Positions 55,213-64,000 of a DNA stretch of 64,000 nucleotides are shown piece after piece. Each line of letters begins with the position of its first letter. The stretch's first letter is position 1. Position numbers and translations under genes: made by a program. Source of the stretch: Comamonas terrae (GTDB lineage: Bacteria; Pseudomonadota; Gammaproteobacteria; Burkholderiales; Burkholderiaceae_C); contig NZ_BCNT01000003.1 in NCBI RefSeq assembly GCF_001544075.1, positions 124,001-188,000 of the forward strand, written 5' to 3'. The notes beneath the pieces were generated by a model, which worked only from the letters and a program-made list of their open reading frames with translations, was not told the origin of the DNA and searched no databases.

Positions 55213-56973
55213 ATGCCCCTGCCTCCCGCCCCCGGCCGCCGTGCCGCCAAGCTCCCCGCAGAAGCCTTTCTCACCACCCGTGCTGCGGAAACCGACGACG
55301 CATTGGGAACCGCCGCCATCTCCGACAGCACGCCCGCAGCGGCCAACGGCGCTGCCGCCAAAACACGTACCCGCCGCGCATCGACTGCCGCGGCAACGGC
55401 TGCTGCGCCGGCTGCCGGCAGCGCTGCGGCCAAAAAGCCACGCAGCACCAGAAGCGCCCCCCAATCCGCCAAGGCCCCGGCCGTGACTCCGGCCACGCCG
55501 GCTGCGCCAGCCGCCCCGGCCAAGCCTGCACCGGCCGCCGCACCGGTGTCGGGGCGCAAGGCGCGCGGCGGCCACCCGGCGCCCAAGACGCTGTTCGTGC
55601 TGGATACCAATGTGCTGCTGCATGACCCCAGCAGCCTGTTCCGCTTCGAGGAGCACGACATCTTCCTGCCCATGGTGGTGCTGGAGGAGCTGGACAACCA
55701 CAAGAAGGGCATGACCGAAGTGGCGCGCAACGGCCGCCAGGTCAGCCGCACACTGGATTCCCTCGTGGCCTCCCAGCCGGCCGACGGCCTGGACAAGGGC
55801 CTGCCTTTGAGCGCCACCGGCCAAAAGGGCGCCACCGGCACGCTGTACTTCCAGACCCATCCGCTGGACTCGGCCCTGCCCGAGGGCCTGCCCCAGGGCA
55901 AGGCCGACAACCAGATCCTGGGCGTGGTGGCCGCGCTGCGCGGCGAATACAGCGACCGCGAAGTGGTGCTGGTGTCCAAGGACATCAACATGCGCGTCAA
56001 GGCGCGCGCCCTGGGCCTGGCCGCCGAGGACTACCAGAACGACAAGGTGCTGGACGACGGCGACCTGCTGTACGCCGGCGTGCTGGCCCTGCCGCACGAC
56101 TTCTGGGCCAAGGCCGGCAAGAACGTGGAAAGCTGGCAGGAAGGCGCCATCACCTACTACCGCGTCAGCGGCGCCATCGTGGACCAGCTGATGATCAACC
56201 AGTTCGTCTACTACGAAGGACCCGGCGAGCCCAGCCTGTACATGCGCGTGACCGAGATCCGCGACAGGACGGCCGTGCTCAAGACGCTGCGCGACTTCGG
56301 CAACCCCAAGAATGCGGTCTGGGGCGTCTCCACCCGCAACCGCGAGCAGAACTTCGCGATGAACCTGCTCATGAACCCGGACGTGGACTTCGTCACGCTG
56401 ACCGGCACGGCCGGCACCGGCAAGACGCTGCTGGCCCTGGCCGCGGGCCTGGCCCAGGTGCTGGACGAGCGCCGCTACACCGAGATCATCATGACCCGCG
56501 CCACGGTGAGCGTGGGCGAGGACATCGGCTTCCTGCCCGGCACCGAGGAGGAGAAGATGGGTCCGTGGATGGGCGCGCTGGACGACAACCTCGAGTTCCT
56601 GGCCAAGGGCGACGGCGGCAATGCCGGCGAATGGGGACGCGCGGCGACCAACGAGCTGATCCGCAGCCGCATCAAGATCAAGAGCATGAACTTCATGCGC
56701 GGGCGCACCTTCCTGAACAAGTACGTCATCATCGATGAGGCCCAGAATCTGACGCCCAAGCAGATGAAGACGCTGATCACGCGCGCCGGCCCCGGCACCA
56801 AGATCATCTGCATGGGCAACCTGGCGCAGATCGACACCCCCTACCTGACCGAAGGCAGCTCGGGCCTGACCTATGTGGTGGACCGCTTCAAGGGCTGGCC
56901 CCACAGCGGCCACATCACCCTGGCGCGCGGCGAACGCTCGCGCCTGGCGGACTTTGCCAGCGAGGTGCTCTAA
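55213..56973 (+). CDS. PIN-domain plus PhoH-like ATPase (PhoH2 type)
   Basis: A 586-aa protein joining a PIN ribonuclease domain to a PhoH P-loop ATPase. The first ~125 residues are a low-complexity Ala/Pro/Lys-rich region. The PIN domain starts with LFVLDTNVLLHD (Asp131) and has LEELDNHKKG. The ATPase has Walker A GTAGTGKT at 398-405 and a Walker B-like VIIDEAQNLTPKQMK. Such fusions elsewhere have RNA-unwinding and cleaving activity. ATG 55213 is preferred to TTG 55189. It is 3 nt ahead of a small membrane-protein gene. Confidence 0.92.
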   Translation: MPLPPAPGRRAAKLPAEAFLTTRAAETDDALGTAAISDSTPAAANGAAAKTRTRRASTAAATAAAPAAGSAAAKKPRSTRSAPQSAKAPAVTPATPAAPAAPAKPAPAAAPVSGRKARGGHPAPKTLFVLDTNVLLHDPSSLFRFEEHDIFLPMVVLEELDNHKKGMTEVARNGRQVSRTLDSLVASQPADGLDKGLPLSATGQKGATGTLYFQTHPLDSALPEGLPQGKADNQILGVVAALRGEYSDREVVLVSKDINMRVKARALGLAAEDYQNDKVLDDGDLLYAGVLALPHDFWAKAGKNVESWQEGAITYYRVSGAIVDQLMINQFVYYEGPGEPSLYMRVTEIRDRTAVLKTLRDFGNPKNAVWGVSTRNREQNFAMNLLMNPDVDFVTLTGTAGTGKTLLALAAGLAQVLDERRYTEIIMTRATVSVGEDIGFLPGTEEEKMGPWMGALDDNLEFLAKGDGGNAGEWGRAATNELIRSRIKIKSMNFMRGRTFLNKYVIIDEAQNLTPKQMKTLITRAGPGTKIICMGNLAQIDTPYLTEGSSGLTYVVDRFKGWPHSGHITLARGERSRLADFASEVL

Positions 56974-56976
56974 GCC

Positions 56977-57390
56977 ATGGCGATCAGCTGGATCAGCGCG
57001 CTCAAGATGGTCCCCTGGGCGGATGTGATCAAGGCCACGCCCCAGGTGGTCAAGGCCGCCCAGGGCATGCTCAAGAAGAAGGACGCCCAGGCAGAGCACC
57101 AGGCGCAGGCCGATGCCGCACAGCAGGCGGCCCAGCACCTGTCGCCGCCCCGGTCCTCGGGCGAACAGGCCTTGCTGCTGATCCAGGGCCTGGAAGAGCG
57201 CGTGGCCCAGCTCGAGCAATCCCAGCGCCAGTCGCTGGAGATCATCGAGAAGCTGGCTCAGCAGAATGCCCAGATCGTGGCCACGGTGGGCGCGCTGCGC
57301 ACCGGCGCCCAGCGCCTGGCCTGGGCCAGCGGCATCCTGGGCATCTGCGTGATCGGCCTGGGGGTTTACGTGCTGCGCACGGCCGCATAG
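56977..57390 (+). CDS. Small membrane-anchored coiled-coil protein, unknown function
   Basis: A 137-aa protein: an N-terminal amphipathic helix, a Gln/Ala-rich polar part, a coiled coil at about residues 65-105 (LEERVAQLEQSQRQSLEIIE), and one C-terminal hydrophobic segment (about 113-133). It starts 3 nt after the phoH-like stop, so it is likely in the same operon. No family recognised. Confidence 0.7.
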   Translation: MAISWISALKMVPWADVIKATPQVVKAAQGMLKKKDAQAEHQAQADAAQQAAQHLSPPRSSGEQALLLIQGLEERVAQLEQSQRQSLEIIEKLAQQNAQIVATVGALRTGAQRLAWASGILGICVIGLGVYVLRTAA

Positions 57391-57407
57391 CGCATTGCCA
57401 CTCCAAA

Positions 57408-57443
57408 ACAAAAGCCCGCAGCTTCAACGCTGCGGGCTTTTTA
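57408..57443. terminator. Bidirectional terminator
   Basis: Stem AAAGCCCGCAGC / GCTGCGGGCTTT (12 bp, 6-nt loop) with A-rich left and T-rich right flanks, between convergent transcripts. Confidence 0.92.
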
Positions 57444-57464
57444 TTGGGCGATGTCGACTCTTCT

Positions 57465-57553
57465 TTTCATAGCTGGCAGCGCCTGGCATTCATAGACTTC
57501 ATATTCATAAATCTATGAATTCTCCAGAATACCTGCGCTGGCAGCTATGCTTT
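57465..57553. repeat. Composite long inverted repeat after dnaB
   Basis: Outer arms CATAGCTG-C-CAGCGC / GCGCTG-C-CAGCTATG (one C/C mismatch), then CTGG / CCAG, then a perfect ATTCATAGA / TCTATGAAT stem with a 15-nt loop. It touches the dnaB stop codon. The outer arms match the dispersed repeat and the element at 40751-40840. Confidence 0.65.
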
Positions 57554-58983
57554 TAATACTCGTCGCTGCCGTAGCCCTGGGCCAGGTTCTCGAAGCGCGT
57601 CTGGTTCTTCTGGAAGAAGAGCTTCACCGTGCCCGTCGGGCCGTTACGCTGCTTGCCGATGATGACCTCGGCAATGTTCGGCTCCTTGCTCTCCTTGTTG
57701 TAGTAGTCGTCACGGTAGATGAACATGATGATGTCCGCGTCCTGCTCGATGGCGCCCGATTCCCGCAGGTCGGACATCATGGGGCGCTTGTCGGTGCGCT
57801 GCTCCACCGAGCGGTTGAGCTGGGACAGCGCAATCACCGGGCATTGCAGCTCCTTGGCCAGCATCTTCAGGCCCCGCGAGATCTCGCCCAGCTCGGTGGC
57901 GCGGTTGTCGGCGCTGGCAGCCCCCGAGCCGCTCATCAGCTGCAGGTAGTCGACCACGATGAGCCCGAGCTTGCCGCAGGTGCGCGCCAGGCGCCGCGCA
58001 TTGGCGCGCAGCTCCGTGGGCGAGAGGCCCGGCGTTTCGTCGATATGCAGGCTCACCGTGCGCAGGCGCTCGATGGCCTCGGTCAGGCGCGGCCACTCCT
58101 CGTCGCTGAGCTTGCCCGTACGCAGATTGCCCTGGTTGACGCGGCCGATGGAACCCACGATACGCACGGCCAGCTGGGCCGCGCCCATTTCCATCGAGAA
58201 AATGGCGACCGGCAGGCCTTCGTTGAGCGCCACATGCTCGGCGATGTTCACCGCGAACGAGGTCTTGCCCATGGAGGGGCGCGCCGCCAGGATCACAAGG
58301 TCGCCCGCCTGCAGGCCCGAAGTCATGCGGTCCAGGTCGACAAAGCCCGTGGGCACGCCGGTCACGTCCATCGGGTTGTCGGCCATCTCCTGGACGCGGT
58401 CCAGCAGGTCCACCACCAGCGTGTCCAGCGACTGGAAGCCCTGCTTGTTGCGCGCGCCCTCTTCGCCGATGGCCATGATCTTCTGCTCGGCCTCGTCGAG
58501 AATGCGCTCCACCGTCTTGCCCTGCTGGTTGAAGGCATTGGTGGCGATCTCGTCGCTGGCCGTCACCAGCTTGCGCAGGATGGCGCGCTCGCGCACGATT
58601 TCCGCGTAGCGGCGGATATTGCTGGCACTGGGCACATATTGCGCCAGCTGGTTCAGGTACATCAGGCCGCCGATTTCCTCGGCCTTGCCCATGCCCTGCA
58701 GGTGCTCGTAGACGGTGATCACGTCGGCGGGCTTGCTGGCGTTGATCAGCTTGCCGATGGCCTCGTAGATCAGCTTGTGCTCATGGCGGTAGAAATCGCT
58801 GTCGTTGAGCAGATCGCCCACACGGTCCCAGGCATTGTTGTCCAGCAGCAGGCCGCCCAGCACGCTGGACTCGGACTCCATGGAGTGCGGCGGCACGCGC
58901 AGCTGCGCCACTTGCTGGTCCGCCGGGGGCACCGGCGCAAAAGCATCATCATCAAGATCGAGCGGGGGCATTACAGACGACAT
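57553..58983 (-). CDS. dnaB: Replicative DNA helicase DnaB
   Basis: Hexameric helicase of the replication fork (476 aa). The N-terminal helical domain (RVPPHSMESESSVLGGLLLD) is followed by a linker and a RecA-like C-terminal domain with Walker A ARPSMGKTSFAVN near residue 235 and VDYLQLMSG. No intein is present. It lies 162 nt after rplI, with a terminator in between, as in many beta-proteobacteria. Confidence 0.98.
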   Translation of the reverse strand: MSSVMPPLDLDDDAFAPVPPADQQVAQLRVPPHSMESESSVLGGLLLDNNAWDRVGDLLNDSDFYRHEHKLIYEAIGKLINASKPADVITVYEHLQGMGKAEEIGGLMYLNQLAQYVPSASNIRRYAEIVRERAILRKLVTASDEIATNAFNQQGKTVERILDEAEQKIMAIGEEGARNKQGFQSLDTLVVDLLDRVQEMADNPMDVTGVPTGFVDLDRMTSGLQAGDLVILAARPSMGKTSFAVNIAEHVALNEGLPVAIFSMEMGAAQLAVRIVGSIGRVNQGNLRTGKLSDEEWPRLTEAIERLRTVSLHIDETPGLSPTELRANARRLARTCGKLGLIVVDYLQLMSGSGAASADNRATELGEISRGLKMLAKELQCPVIALSQLNRSVEQRTDKRPMMSDLRESGAIEQDADIIMFIYRDDYYNKESKEPNIAEVIIGKQRNGPTGTVKLFFQKNQTRFENLAQGYGSDEY

Positions 58984-59093
58984 GGAATTCCTTGGGACAG
59001 CCCTCCATCCTAACGGGAGGCGCTCGCCGCGTCACGGCCGCGCCCAGATACCTGGACGCAGCACAGCCGGCACCTGGCAGTGCCGGCCTGAAA

Positions 59094-59122
59094 ACAAAAA
59101 AACCGCCCGAAGGCGGCTTTTT
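59094..59122 (-). terminator. Rho-independent terminator after rplI
   Basis: Stem AAGCCGCC / GGCGGTTT with loop TTCG. On the minus strand a run of seven T follows. Confidence 0.88.
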
Positions 59123-59145
59123 GCCAGTTCGGAACGGAGTCCGAA

Positions 59146-59598
59146 TCAGGAGTGGTCGCCGTACACCGAAACGGAGACTTCGGCGGACACATCGGTGTGC
59201 AGAGCCACCACCACGGTAGCGTCGCCAACCATCTTGATGGGACCGTTGGGCATGCGCACCTGGGCCTTGTGCACTTCGAAACCGGCCTTGGTCAGTTCTT
59301 CAGCGATGTCGGCATTGGTGATGGAGCCGAACAGACGGCCGTCCACGCCAGCCTTCTGGGTCAGCTTGACGTTCACGCCGTTGAGCTTCTCGCCCATGGC
59401 CTGAGCGGCAGCCAGCTTCTCGGCAGCAGCCTTTTCCAGTTCGGCGCGCTTGGCTTCGAATTCGGCCTTGGCAGCTTCGGTGGCACGACGGGCAGCGCCC
59501 GTGGGGATCAGGAAGTTGCGGGCGTAGCCGTCCTTGACCTTGACGATATCGCCGAGGTTGCCCAGGTTCACAACCTTGTCGAGCAGAATAACTTGCAT
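59146..59598 (-). CDS. rplI: 50S ribosomal protein L9
   Basis: Two-domain ribosomal protein binding 23S rRNA at the base of the L1 stalk (150 aa, normal). The N-terminus [20 protein letters not shown] and [15 protein letters not shown] are the family signature. The long connecting helix (about 45-75) is Ala/Glu/Lys-rich. It lies 12 nt after rpsR. Confidence 0.98.
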   Translation of the reverse strand: MQVILLDKVVNLGNLGDIVKVKDGYARNFLIPTGAARRATEAAKAEFEAKRAELEKAAAEKLAAAQAMGEKLNGVNVKLTQKAGVDGRLFGSITNADIAEELTKAGFEVHKAQVRMPNGPIKMVGDATVVVALHTDVSAEVSVSVYGDHS

Positions 59599-59610
59599 GG
59601 GTTGTGCTCC

Positions 59611-59892
59611 TTAGATCTTGTGCTGGTCAGTGTAAGGAACCAGAGCCAGGAAGCGGGCGCGCTTGATGGCAGTGTTCAGCTGACGCTGGTAGATGGCGCG
59701 CGTGCCGGTCAGGCGGGCGGGCACGATCTTGCCGTTTTCGGCGATGAAGTCACGCAGGGTGTCGACATCCTTGTAGTCGATTTCCTCGACGCCGGCGACG
59801 GTGAAGCGGCAGAAGCGCTTGCGCTTGAACAGCAGCGACTGGGTGTTGCGCTTGGGACGCTTGTCCTTGTTGAATTTCTTGAACGTGGCCAT
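59611..59892 (-). CDS. rpsR: 30S ribosomal protein S18
   Basis: Small-subunit platform protein, partner of S6 (93 aa; a few residues longer than the E. coli protein at the N-terminus). Signature stretches are [20 protein letters not shown] and [20 protein letters not shown]. It lies 18 nt after priB. Confidence 0.98.
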   Translation of the reverse strand: MATFKKFNKDKRPKRNTQSLLFKRKRFCRFTVAGVEEIDYKDVDTLRDFIAENGKIVPARLTGTRAIYQRQLNTAIKRARFLALVPYTDQHKI

Positions 59893-59910
59893 TTCTGGAC
59901 CTCTTGAAAA

Positions 59911-60201
59911 TTAGTTTTGTTGAATGTCCTGAATGTGCAAAACCAGCATCTTCGTATTGCGCGGCGTGGCCAGAAAGCCCTGGAATGTCCATTGGCTGCC
60001 TGGGGCCTGGCGGGCCAGCTTCTCAGCCAGCGGGCCGAAGGCCACCGCCTTGACGGATGCAGTGACGTTGCGCTTGCTGCCGGCCTCTGCTTGCTGCGAG
60101 CTGTGCTCGATGCGCAGATCCAGGGCGGGCAATCCGGCGGGCGTGTAGCGCAGAGCGGCTAGCTCGGCGAGGGTGCCCGTCAGTGCAACGCGGTTTTCCA
60201 C
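59911..60201 (-). CDS. priB: Primosomal replication protein PriB
   Basis: Single-stranded-DNA-binding OB-fold protein for replication restart (96 aa). It starts with GTG (VENRVALTGTLAEL, like E. coli MTNRLVLSGT). The only Shine-Dalgarno-like run, GAAGGA, directly abuts the GTG, which is unusually close and may keep expression low or depend on coupling with rpsF 21 nt upstream. The position between rpsF and rpsR is typical of beta- and gamma-proteobacteria. Confidence 0.93.
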   Translation of the reverse strand: MENRVALTGTLAELAALRYTPAGLPALDLRIEHSSQQAEAGSKRNVTASVKAVAFGPLAEKLARQAPGSQWTFQGFLATPRNTKMLVLHIQDIQQN

Positions 60202-60222
60202 TCCTTCAGCGTCTTGGATGCC

Positions 60223-60585
60223 TTAAGCGTGCTCGGCCTGGTTGGCCTTGCGGGCTTCTTCGCGCTCGACGGTCTTCATCATGGAGGAAGGAGCGGTTTC
60301 GGCCTTCTTCTTCTGAACCGTCAGGTGACGCAGCACGGCATCGTTGAACTTGAAGGCGTGTTCCAGTTCAGCCATCACAGCCTGGTCGGCTTCGATGTTC
60401 AGGCACAGGTAGTGAGCCTTGGCGAGCTTGTTGATCAGGTAGGCCAGCTGACGGCGGCCCCAGTCTTCTTCGCGGTGGATCTTGCCGCCACCAGCGGTGA
60501 TCATGCCCTTGTAGCGCTCCAGCATGGCGGGCACTTGCTCGCTCTGATCCGGATGGATCAACAAAACGATTTCGTAATGACGCAT
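60223..60585 (-). CDS. rpsF: 30S ribosomal protein S6
   Basis: Small-subunit protein binding next to S18 (120 aa). Signature stretches are [20 protein letters not shown] and [20 protein letters not shown]. The ATG at 60585 has AAAAGGAG seven bases ahead; the longer frame upstream is non-coding. First gene of rpsF-priB-rpsR-rplI. Confidence 0.98.
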   Translation of the reverse strand: MRHYEIVLLIHPDQSEQVPAMLERYKGMITAGGGKIHREEDWGRRQLAYLINKLAKAHYLCLNIEADQAVMAELEHAFKFNDAVLRHLTVQKKKAETAPSSMMKTVEREEARKANQAEHA

Positions 60586-60650
60586 AACGACTCCTTTTGG
60601 GAAAACGCCGCCCACTGCGTCGGTAGCGGTGCGGCAAGGCAAAACGTGAG

Positions 60651-60680
60651 ATTCTAGCGCAGCTGCTTTGTATCTGTACA
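60651..60680 (-). promoter_or_regulatory. Sigma-70-like promoter of rpsF operon
   Basis: On the minus strand TGTACA (60680-60675), 18 nt, then TAGAAT (60656-60651). About 65 nt upstream of the rpsF ATG. Confidence 0.45.
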
Positions 60681-60834
60681 CTTGGGGCTTCATAAACCCG
60701 GCGTCCCGGCCGGGAAAGCAGGCATGCGCCGGTGCAGCAGGCAATCATCGAAGCACTCACTTCACCCGAAAGCATTGCCAGGCATGAAGCTCCTCAAGGG
60801 CAGCCGCATCCGGCCATCTCCTACCCGGGCAAGG

Positions 60835-60862
60835 CTTGAAATAATCCGGGCCGCGCACATCT
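60835..60862 (+). promoter_or_regulatory. Sigma-32-like heat-shock promoter of grpE-dnaK-dnaJ
   Basis: A perfect -35 element CTTGAA, 14 nt, then GCACATCT (consensus CCCCATNT). About 40 nt before the grpE ATG, which fits a short leader. No CIRCE element is seen. Confidence 0.65.
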
Positions 60863-60901
60863 ACTCGCAAGATTGTCTTAAGTTCTGAAAAACACTTACC
60901 T

Positions 60902-61444
60902 ATGTCCGACAACAATCCCAACCCTTTGCAAGACGCCTCCCCCGAAGAAGTCGAAGCCGCAATGGCTGCCAACGCGTCTGACGAGATGGATAGGCTGAAG
61001 GCTGAGCTGGAGGAACTCAAGGCCAAGAGCTCCGAGCTGGCCGACCAGTATCTGCGCGCCAAGGCGGAAGCCGAGAACGTGCGCCGCCGCGCCGAGGAAG
61101 ACGTGGCCAAGGCCCGCAAGTTCGGCATCGAGAGCTTTGCCGAAAGCCTGCTGCCCGTGTGCGACAGCCTGGATGCCGCCCTGTCCATCGAGAACGCGAC
61201 GGCCGAACAACTGCGCGAAGGCTCGGACGCCACGCTGCGCCAGCTGGTTTCGGCCCTGGAGCGCAACAAGGTCGTGCCCATCAATCCGGCCGCCGGCGAG
61301 AAATTCGACCCCCATCAGCACCAGGCCATCAGCATGGTGCCGGCCCAGCAGGAAGCCGGCACCGTGGTCACCGTGCTGCAAAAGGGCTACATGATTGCCG
61401 ACCGCATCCTGCGCCCCGCCCTGGTGACGGTTGCCCAAGGCTGA
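60902..61444 (+). CDS. grpE: Nucleotide exchange factor GrpE
   Basis: Co-chaperone (180 aa) that releases ADP from DnaK. The N-terminal half is a long coiled coil ([20 protein letters not shown]). The C-terminal beta domain has the signature [20 protein letters not shown] and [19 protein letters not shown]. First gene of the heat-shock operon; 92 nt before dnaK. Confidence 0.98.
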   Translation: MSDNNPNPLQDASPEEVEAAMAANASDEMDRLKAELEELKAKSSELADQYLRAKAEAENVRRRAEEDVAKARKFGIESFAESLLPVCDSLDAALSIENATAEQLREGSDATLRQLVSALERNKVVPINPAAGEKFDPHQHQAISMVPAQQEAGTVVTVLQKGYMIADRILRPALVTVAQG

Positions 61445-61536
61445 GGCAGCAAGAAATTGCGCCGCGGCTCTTGAACCCGGGCACAGCGGCCACCAACTAA
61501 CAACCAATCGAACATTTCACGAATACGGAGAGAAAC

Positions 61537-63483
<1,947 letters not shown>

Positions 63484-63586
63484 TCCCACCCTCGGTCCTG
63501 AGTCCACTCACTGACCGCTTGCCGCCGCGCCGGCTCCGACAAGGGGTTGACGCGGCGTTCCTGCTCCTTCTGGCGGAAGAATTACC

Positions 63587-64000
63587 ATGTCCAAACGTGA
63601 CTACTACGAAGTCCTGGGCGTTGCCAAGAACGCTTCGGACGACGAACTGAAAAAAGCCTATCGCAAGCTGGCGATGAAATACCACCCTGACCGCAACCAG
63701 GGTGAAAAGGCCAAGGAAGCCGAAGAAAAATTCAAGGAGGCCAAGGAGGCCTACGAGATGCTTTCGGACGCCCAGAAACGCGCAGCCTACGACCAGTACG
63801 GCCATGCCGGCGTCGACCCCAACCGGGGCATGGGCGGCATGGGCGAAGGTTTTGGCGGCTTTGCCGAAGCCTTCGGCGACATCTTCGGCGACATGTTCAG
63901 CCAGGGCCGCCGCGGCGGCCGCCAGGTCTATCGCGGCAACGACCTCAGCTATTCCATGGAAATCACCCTGGAAGAAGCTGCCAAGGGCAAGGATGCGCAG
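63587..64000 (+). CDS. dnaJ: Chaperone protein DnaJ (partial, 3' end off window)
   Basis: The first 138 codons of the Hsp40 co-chaperone. The J domain has [20 protein letters not shown] and the His33-Pro34-Asp35 motif that stimulates DnaK. A Gly/Phe-rich linker follows ([20 protein letters not shown]), then the start of the substrate-binding domain. The zinc-finger cysteines would lie beyond the edge. It is 103 nt after dnaK. Confidence 0.97.
   Translation, partial: MSKRDYYEVLGVAKNASDDELKKAYRKLAMKYHPDRNQGEKAKEAEEKFKEAKEAYEMLSDAQKRAAYDQYGHAGVDPNRGMGGMGEGFGGFAEAFGDIFGDMFSQGRRGGRQVYRGNDLSYSMEITLEEAAKGKDAQ

Larger units (their letters stand above)
60586..60901. other. Divergent promoter region (316 nt)
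   Basis: It separates the rpsF operon (minus) from grpE-dnaK-dnaJ (plus) and holds a sigma-70-like promoter for the former and a sigma-32-like promoter for the latter. No gene is seen. Confidence 0.7.

Overview
The window is chromosomal DNA of high GC content from a beta-proteobacterium of the order Burkholderiales, most likely the family Comamonadaceae (Comamonas or Delftia type). This rests on the gene orders tpiA-secG-tRNA-Leu-nuoA..N, rpsO-pnp, alaT-hom-thrC-moeA-moaD and grpE-dnaK-dnaJ, on long-form ThrC, on PriB between rpsF and rpsR, and on a short intergenic repeat of a kind I associate with this family. Species cannot be fixed from the sequence alone.

Layout. 1-13299 (minus): a complex I operon, nuoA to nuoN, with nuoN cut by the left edge. 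13374-18603 (minus): tRNA-Leu(GAG), secG, tpiA, a quinone-oxidoreductase-like gene, pnp and rpsO. 18846-26948 (plus): a small exported protein, then a type IV pilus minor-pilin cluster (two tandem fimT-like genes, pilV, pilW, pilX, pilY1, pilE) that looks less GC-rich than its surroundings. 26970-29987 (plus): ribD and a phospholipase-D-family lipoprotein. 29947-39711: dusC, an unknown protein, a methyltransferase, a GNAT acetyltransferase, a coniferyl-aldehyde-type dehydrogenase, a small membrane protein, clpB and an AraC-type regulator, nearly all on the minus strand.

39864-47914: an EamA exporter, moaE, two small conserved genes, then an accessory stretch (recombinase-tail protein, AtoE-type transporter and an AT-richer orphan gene with nuclease-like residues) that separates moaE from moaD-moeA-mobB. 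48082-53736 (minus): thrC, an exported unknown protein, hom and an alaT-like aminotransferase, with a strongly structured potential RNA between alaT and hom. 53962-57390 (plus): a Mth938-like protein, a Bcp peroxiredoxin, a PIN-PhoH ATPase and a small membrane protein. 57553-60585 (minus): rpsF-priB-rpsR-rplI, a terminator, then dnaB. 60902-64000 (plus): grpE, dnaK and the first 138 codons of dnaJ, behind a sigma-32-like promoter.

Most of the window is housekeeping: respiration, translation, RNA turnover, replication, heat shock, threonine synthesis and molybdenum cofactor. The least explained parts are the orphan gene at 44280-45500, the three-way-junction inverted repeat at 52360-52439, the dispersed palindromic repeats, and the small recombinase-tail protein coupled to the AtoE transporter. 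I saw no insertion sequence, CRISPR array, rRNA or prophage.
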